A stretch of 64,000 bases of DNA from Cricetomys ansorgei. Lineage: Eukaryota; Chordata; Mammalia; Rodentia; Nesomyidae. Positions 63,886 to 64,000 of this stretch are shown piece after piece. Position 1 is the first letter of the stretch. The number at the start of each line of letters is the position of its first letter. The stretch lies in contig JAMJFZ010000181.1 in NCBI GenBank assembly GCA_026225945.1, positions 930,001-994,000 on the forward strand. The letters are read 5' to 3'. Made by a program: the position numbers and the translations under genes. Below the pieces are notes generated by a model. It was not told where the DNA came from. It was given only the letters and a program-made list of their open reading frames with translations, and made no database searches.

Positions 63886-64000
63886 AGAAGATTTTAAAAA
63901 CTGAAGGAGGACTTAGAAAAATTAAATTGTCCACAGGGAGTAGGAGGGGAATAAGAAAAGGTAAAGAAATATGAATGTGATCAAAATATATTATATGTGT
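63886..64000 (+). mobile_element. L1 (Lx-type) 3' UTR, part 2, cut by window end
   Basis: It resumes with 'ggagtaggaggggaataaga' and reaches the terminal 'gtgatcaaaatatattatat' motif at the last bases of the window. Confidence 0.8.

Overview
This is a window of mammalian nuclear DNA from a muroid rodent. Rodent-restricted SINEs are present throughout: B1, B2, B3, ID, B4A and a composite with a tRNA-type head and a B1-like body (RSINE1/B4 class). MT and ORR1-like ERVL-MaLR LTRs and rodent L1 3' UTRs are also frequent. The B2 tails (catgcaggcatacatgcag type) differ from the usual mouse/rat B2 tail and lean weakly towards a non-murine muroid such as a cricetid. I cannot name the species.

I see no intact protein-coding gene, no tRNA or rRNA gene and no CRISPR array. 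The longest open frame is 195 codons (57987-58574), with no recognisable domain. The window reads as gene-poor intergenic or deep intronic sequence built of nested transposon insertions. The one recognisable cellular gene is a dead, full-length, reverse-transcribed copy of Smarce1 (BAF57, a SWI/SNF subunit) at 34472-35809. It sits inside an old L1/HAL1-like element and is flanked by a diverged target-site duplication.

Layout. 0-5 kb: a B3, an L1 3' UTR, an ORR1-like LTR with a MaLR internal region, an MT LTR and a second, reversed L1 3' UTR. 6.1-7.2 kb: an L1 insertion with a 5' inversion (twin priming). 8-14.7 kb: SINEs, two ORR1-like LTRs and microsatellites. 14.7-25.3 kb: the least repeat-dense part, with an L1 3' UTR/LTR nest at 18-19.8 kb, a small CpG-rich patch near 20.7 kb and two stretches that look like conserved non-coding DNA (16.1 and 23.9 kb). 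25.56-31.26 kb: one near-full-length, inactivated L1 on the minus strand. 31.7-33.2 kb: SINEs and long microsatellites. 33.4-39.3 kb: an old plus-strand L1/HAL1-like element broken by a B2, the Smarce1 retrocopy, a composite SINE, an MT LTR and a B3. 39.8-51.2 kb: SINE clusters, L1 tails and old reversed L1 pieces. 51.6-54.5 kb: a GC-richer probable LTR, a minisatellite and three MaLR LTRs. 54.7-55 kb: a MIR and a MER5A. 55.4-56.15 kb: a three-level nest (B1 in LTR in B1). 58.7 kb: an ERV LTR. 60.5-64 kb: L1 3' UTRs, an old MaLR LTR and an L2.

Repeat family names come from recognition of consensus features by eye, without a library search. Boundaries are usually good to about 5-30 bases unless a duplication or terminal motif is stated. 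Nothing here acts as a pathway; what the window mainly offers is the order in which elements were inserted.
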